Source of the DNA: Fischerella sp. PCC 9605
GTDB taxonomy: Bacteria > Cyanobacteriota > Cyanobacteriia > Cyanobacteriales > Nostocaceae
Length of the DNA stretch: 64,000 nucleotides
Direction: 5' to 3'
NCBI RefSeq assembly: GCF_000517105.1
Contig: NZ_KI912149.1
Location: 554,390-618,389 of the forward strand
Below are positions 62,388 through 64,000 of the stretch, piece after piece. The notes under the pieces were generated by a model, which had not been told where the DNA came from, did not search any database, and saw only the letters and a list, made by a program, of their open reading frames with translations. The translations under genes were made by a program, and so were the position numbers. Positions within the stretch are counted from its first letter, which is position 1. Each line of letters starts with the position of its first letter.

Positions 62388-63488
62388 ATGATGCTTTCTT
62401 TGCATAAACTGCTGCAATGGTTAATTTTGACGCTGCTATTCCCTTTAGTCTTTCTCAATGGCTGGCTAGCGCTGCGAATTTTTCAATATTTTCAGCCATT
62501 AGTGACAATTTTTGTTTTAGCGTCTTTATTGGCATTTATTCTAAACTACCCCGTTTCACTTCTACGGCAAAGGGGGATACAACGCAATTATGCAGTTGTA
62601 TTAGTTTTTATTTTAACAGTGGTAATTTTTTTGGCTTTGGGTCTAATTTTGTTACCAATTGTTTTACAGCAGTTGAATGAAATGACTAAACTTATCCCTC
62701 AGTGGATTGATTCCACTGAACAAAAAATTCAAATTCTGAACGATTGGACGGTGAGCCAAAGATTGAATGTTAATTTTAGTCAGATCTTCTCAGAATTTGT
62801 CAATCGTTTACCTGAAGAATTGGAAGGAATAGGAGATAGACTTTTTAGCATTATTGTAGATACATTTGATGGTATTTCCGAAGCTTTAATCACAGTTGTA
62901 TTAACTTTTTATATTTTAATAGACGGTGAGAGAATTTGGGAAGGAATATTTAAGAAGTTACCTTTGAATATTGCTCAGAATATACAGCAGTCTCTTCAGC
63001 AAAATTTTCAAAATTATTTGATTGGTCAAGTTACTTTGGCATTGCTGATGGGAGTTTCACAAACTGTGATGTTTTTATTACTAAAAATCAAGTTTGGTTT
63101 AATATTTGGTTTGGGAGTCGGACTCTTAAGCTTAATTCCCTTTGGTGATGTCGTTAGTCTTGCTGTAATTACTTTAGTAATAGCCTTGCATGATTTTTGG
63201 TTAGCAGTGAAAGTTTTAGTACTTGCTGCTGTGATTGACCAGTTCATTGACCAAGCGATCGCACCCCGGCTTTTGGGTAGTATTACAGGGCTTAGACCAA
63301 TCTGGGTGATCGTTGCTTTGCTTTTGGGAACTTACATTGGCGGACTGTTGGGGTTATTAATTGCTGTTCCTGTGGCTGGTTTTATCAAAGATGCCATCGA
63401 TGGTTTTACTGATATATCTAGCAATACTAATTCTGTTGAAGCTGAAAAATTACCAGAGTTGTTAACGAACAAGTCAACATTGCAATAA
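62388..63488 (+). CDS. AI-2E family transporter (PerM-like)
   Basis: 366 residues with about eight TM helices in the UPF0118/AI-2E pattern: FVLASLLAFILNYPVSLLRQ, a central periplasmic/cytosolic helical region (LIPQWIDSTEQKIQILNDWT), LTFYILIDGERIWEG, LLMGVSQTVMFLLLKIKFGLIFG, LIPFGDVVSLAVITLVIALH and QFIDQAIAPRLLGSITGLRP. Substrates are mostly unknown; some members act as Na+/H+ antiporters or exporters. It follows the molybdoenzyme by 93 bp and may be read with it. Confidence 0.9.
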   Translation: MMLSLHKLLQWLILTLLFPLVFLNGWLALRIFQYFQPLVTIFVLASLLAFILNYPVSLLRQRGIQRNYAVVLVFILTVVIFLALGLILLPIVLQQLNEMTKLIPQWIDSTEQKIQILNDWTVSQRLNVNFSQIFSEFVNRLPEELEGIGDRLFSIIVDTFDGISEALITVVLTFYILIDGERIWEGIFKKLPLNIAQNIQQSLQQNFQNYLIGQVTLALLMGVSQTVMFLLLKIKFGLIFGLGVGLLSLIPFGDVVSLAVITLVIALHDFWLAVKVLVLAAVIDQFIDQAIAPRLLGSITGLRPIWVIVALLLGTYIGGLLGLLIAVPVAGFIKDAIDGFTDISSNTNSVEAEKLPELLTNKSTLQ

Positions 63489-63529
63489 TACAGCATATTT
63501 CAACTTAATTGGCTGGTCTCACCAAGGCA

Positions 63530-63652
63530 CTAAGTACAGCTTTGCGTAAAATCGTAGTGTTTTTAAACGCAGAGGGACGCAGAGGCAGCGCAGAGGAACG
63601 CAGAGTATTTCTAAGGATAATTCGCTACGAATTAATGAAACGCTGTACTAAG
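63530..63652. repeat. Inverted-repeat element, family E copy 2
   Basis: CTAAGTACAGC at the left and GCTGTACTAAG at the right. Internal text matches the element at 37206-37307, with an extra CGCAGAGG-type expansion in the middle (about 63578-63605). Confidence 0.8.
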
Positions 63653-63664
63653 ACACCAAGTAAA

Positions 63665-64000
63665 TTATTCAAATACATATTTCTGGGCAACTTTCCAATA
63701 ACGGGAGAAGCGTTTGAGGTCTACTATGTAGCCGTCATAGTCAAAAAACGGATCTACCTCAAAGACTTCCAGTTCCAAAGAACGTTCAATTTCGTCGCAG
63801 ATAGCTTCAAATCTAGGACTAGGACTGTCTGCTGTCACTACTTTTTTAGCATCATACTCTTTAGCAAAAGTCAAAACTTCTTGTGCTACGTCGCCACGCC
63901 GGATAGTAACGGGTAACTCTAGCAAGCATTCGTAGATAAAAGCGATCCGTTTCAGACTCAGTTGCCATTCCTCTATTAACGCATCGTCCCAAACCCAAAT
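63665..64000 (-). CDS. Photolyase-like N-terminal domain protein, 5' end outside window
   Basis: On the minus strand the frame is open from the right edge (IWVWDDALIEEWQLSLKRIA) to the stop at 63665; 111 codons are visible. The segment LLELPVTIRRGDVAQEVLTF, VVTADSPSPRFEAICDEIER and DPFFDYDGY then FSRYWKVAQKYVF resembles the N-terminal alpha/beta domain of photolyases/cryptochromes, but the protein ends where the FAD-binding part would begin. Cyanobacteria have split genes of this kind next to a FAD-binding-domain gene, which would lie outside the window. Confidence 0.65.
   Translation of the reverse strand: MWVWDDALIEEWQLSLKRIAFIYECLLELPVTIRRGDVAQEVLTFAKEYDAKKVVTADSPSPRFEAICDEIERSLELEVFEVDPFFDYDGYIVDLKRFSRYWKVAQKYVFE

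Noticed and set aside
1-64000. tRNA and rRNA genes
   Set aside because: The intergenic regions were scanned by eye for T-loop (GGTTCRAATCC) and rRNA motifs; none found.

Overview
The window is chromosomal DNA of a filamentous, probably heterocyst-forming cyanobacterium (Nostocales). The evidence is dense HIP1 octamers (GCGATCGC), heptad short tandem repeats (STRR) of the kind known from heterocystous strains, a short KaiA made only of the C-terminal domain, a kaiABC locus followed by a long TolC of the HgdD type (heterocyst glycolipid export), and OCP/FRP photoprotection genes. No tRNA, rRNA, CRISPR array, intact transposase or prophage was seen.

Layout. 1-1003: remnant of a small ORF at the left edge and a cysteine-motif membrane protein. 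1058-6389: MscS channel, then a molybdate locus: a ribbon-helix-helix/Mop protein divergent from modA, followed by fused modBC. 7380-16407: a signalling island with a REC-wHTH-Hpt-REC-REC regulator, a 1309-residue REC/multi-PAS histidine kinase, two single-domain receivers, an Hsp20-like protein and an unrecognised helical protein. 16504-25345: housekeeping and hypothetical genes (Uma2, CbiD, cupin enzyme, GT39 glycosyltransferase, lipoprotein, Ycf20/DUF565, glycerate kinase). 25592-35016: hybrid kinase, kaiA-kaiB-kaiC and hgdD. 35721-44501: OmpR-type regulator, hisG, frp-ocp, cydAB and a subtilisin-like protease. 45376-51283: glpD, then a Na+/H+ antiporter and the bicarbonate carrier BicA. 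52421-57790: nitrate transporter operon nrtABCD on the minus strand, without nirA or narB beside it. 58625-64000: AAA-like/GGDEF protein, a cytochrome b561 with a sulfite-oxidase-fold molybdoenzyme, an AI-2E family transporter, and a photolyase-like gene cut by the right edge.

How the genes connect. Molybdate uptake (modA, modBC) supplies the cofactor used by nitrate reductase, whose substrate is imported by nrtABCD, and by the molybdoenzyme near 62 kb. BicA needs a Na+ gradient and sits just upstream of a Na+/H+ antiporter on the same strand. OCP and FRP form the on/off pair of phycobilisome photoprotection.

A second layer is small repeats. At least seven families of roughly 60-150 bp inverted-repeat (MITE-like) elements, a 28-30 bp palindrome family and STRR arrays fill the gaps. 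They also enter genes: they encode linkers inside ModBC, the three-receiver regulator, the GT39 enzyme and the hybrid kinase, provide start or stop codons of neighbouring genes, and occupy every gap of the nrt operon. The points I would look at first are the RHH-Mop regulator with its TACCAA/TTGGTA sites, the GC-rich rod-like RNA candidate at 35.5 kb, the ORF translationally coupled to kaiA, and the repeat-derived coding segments.
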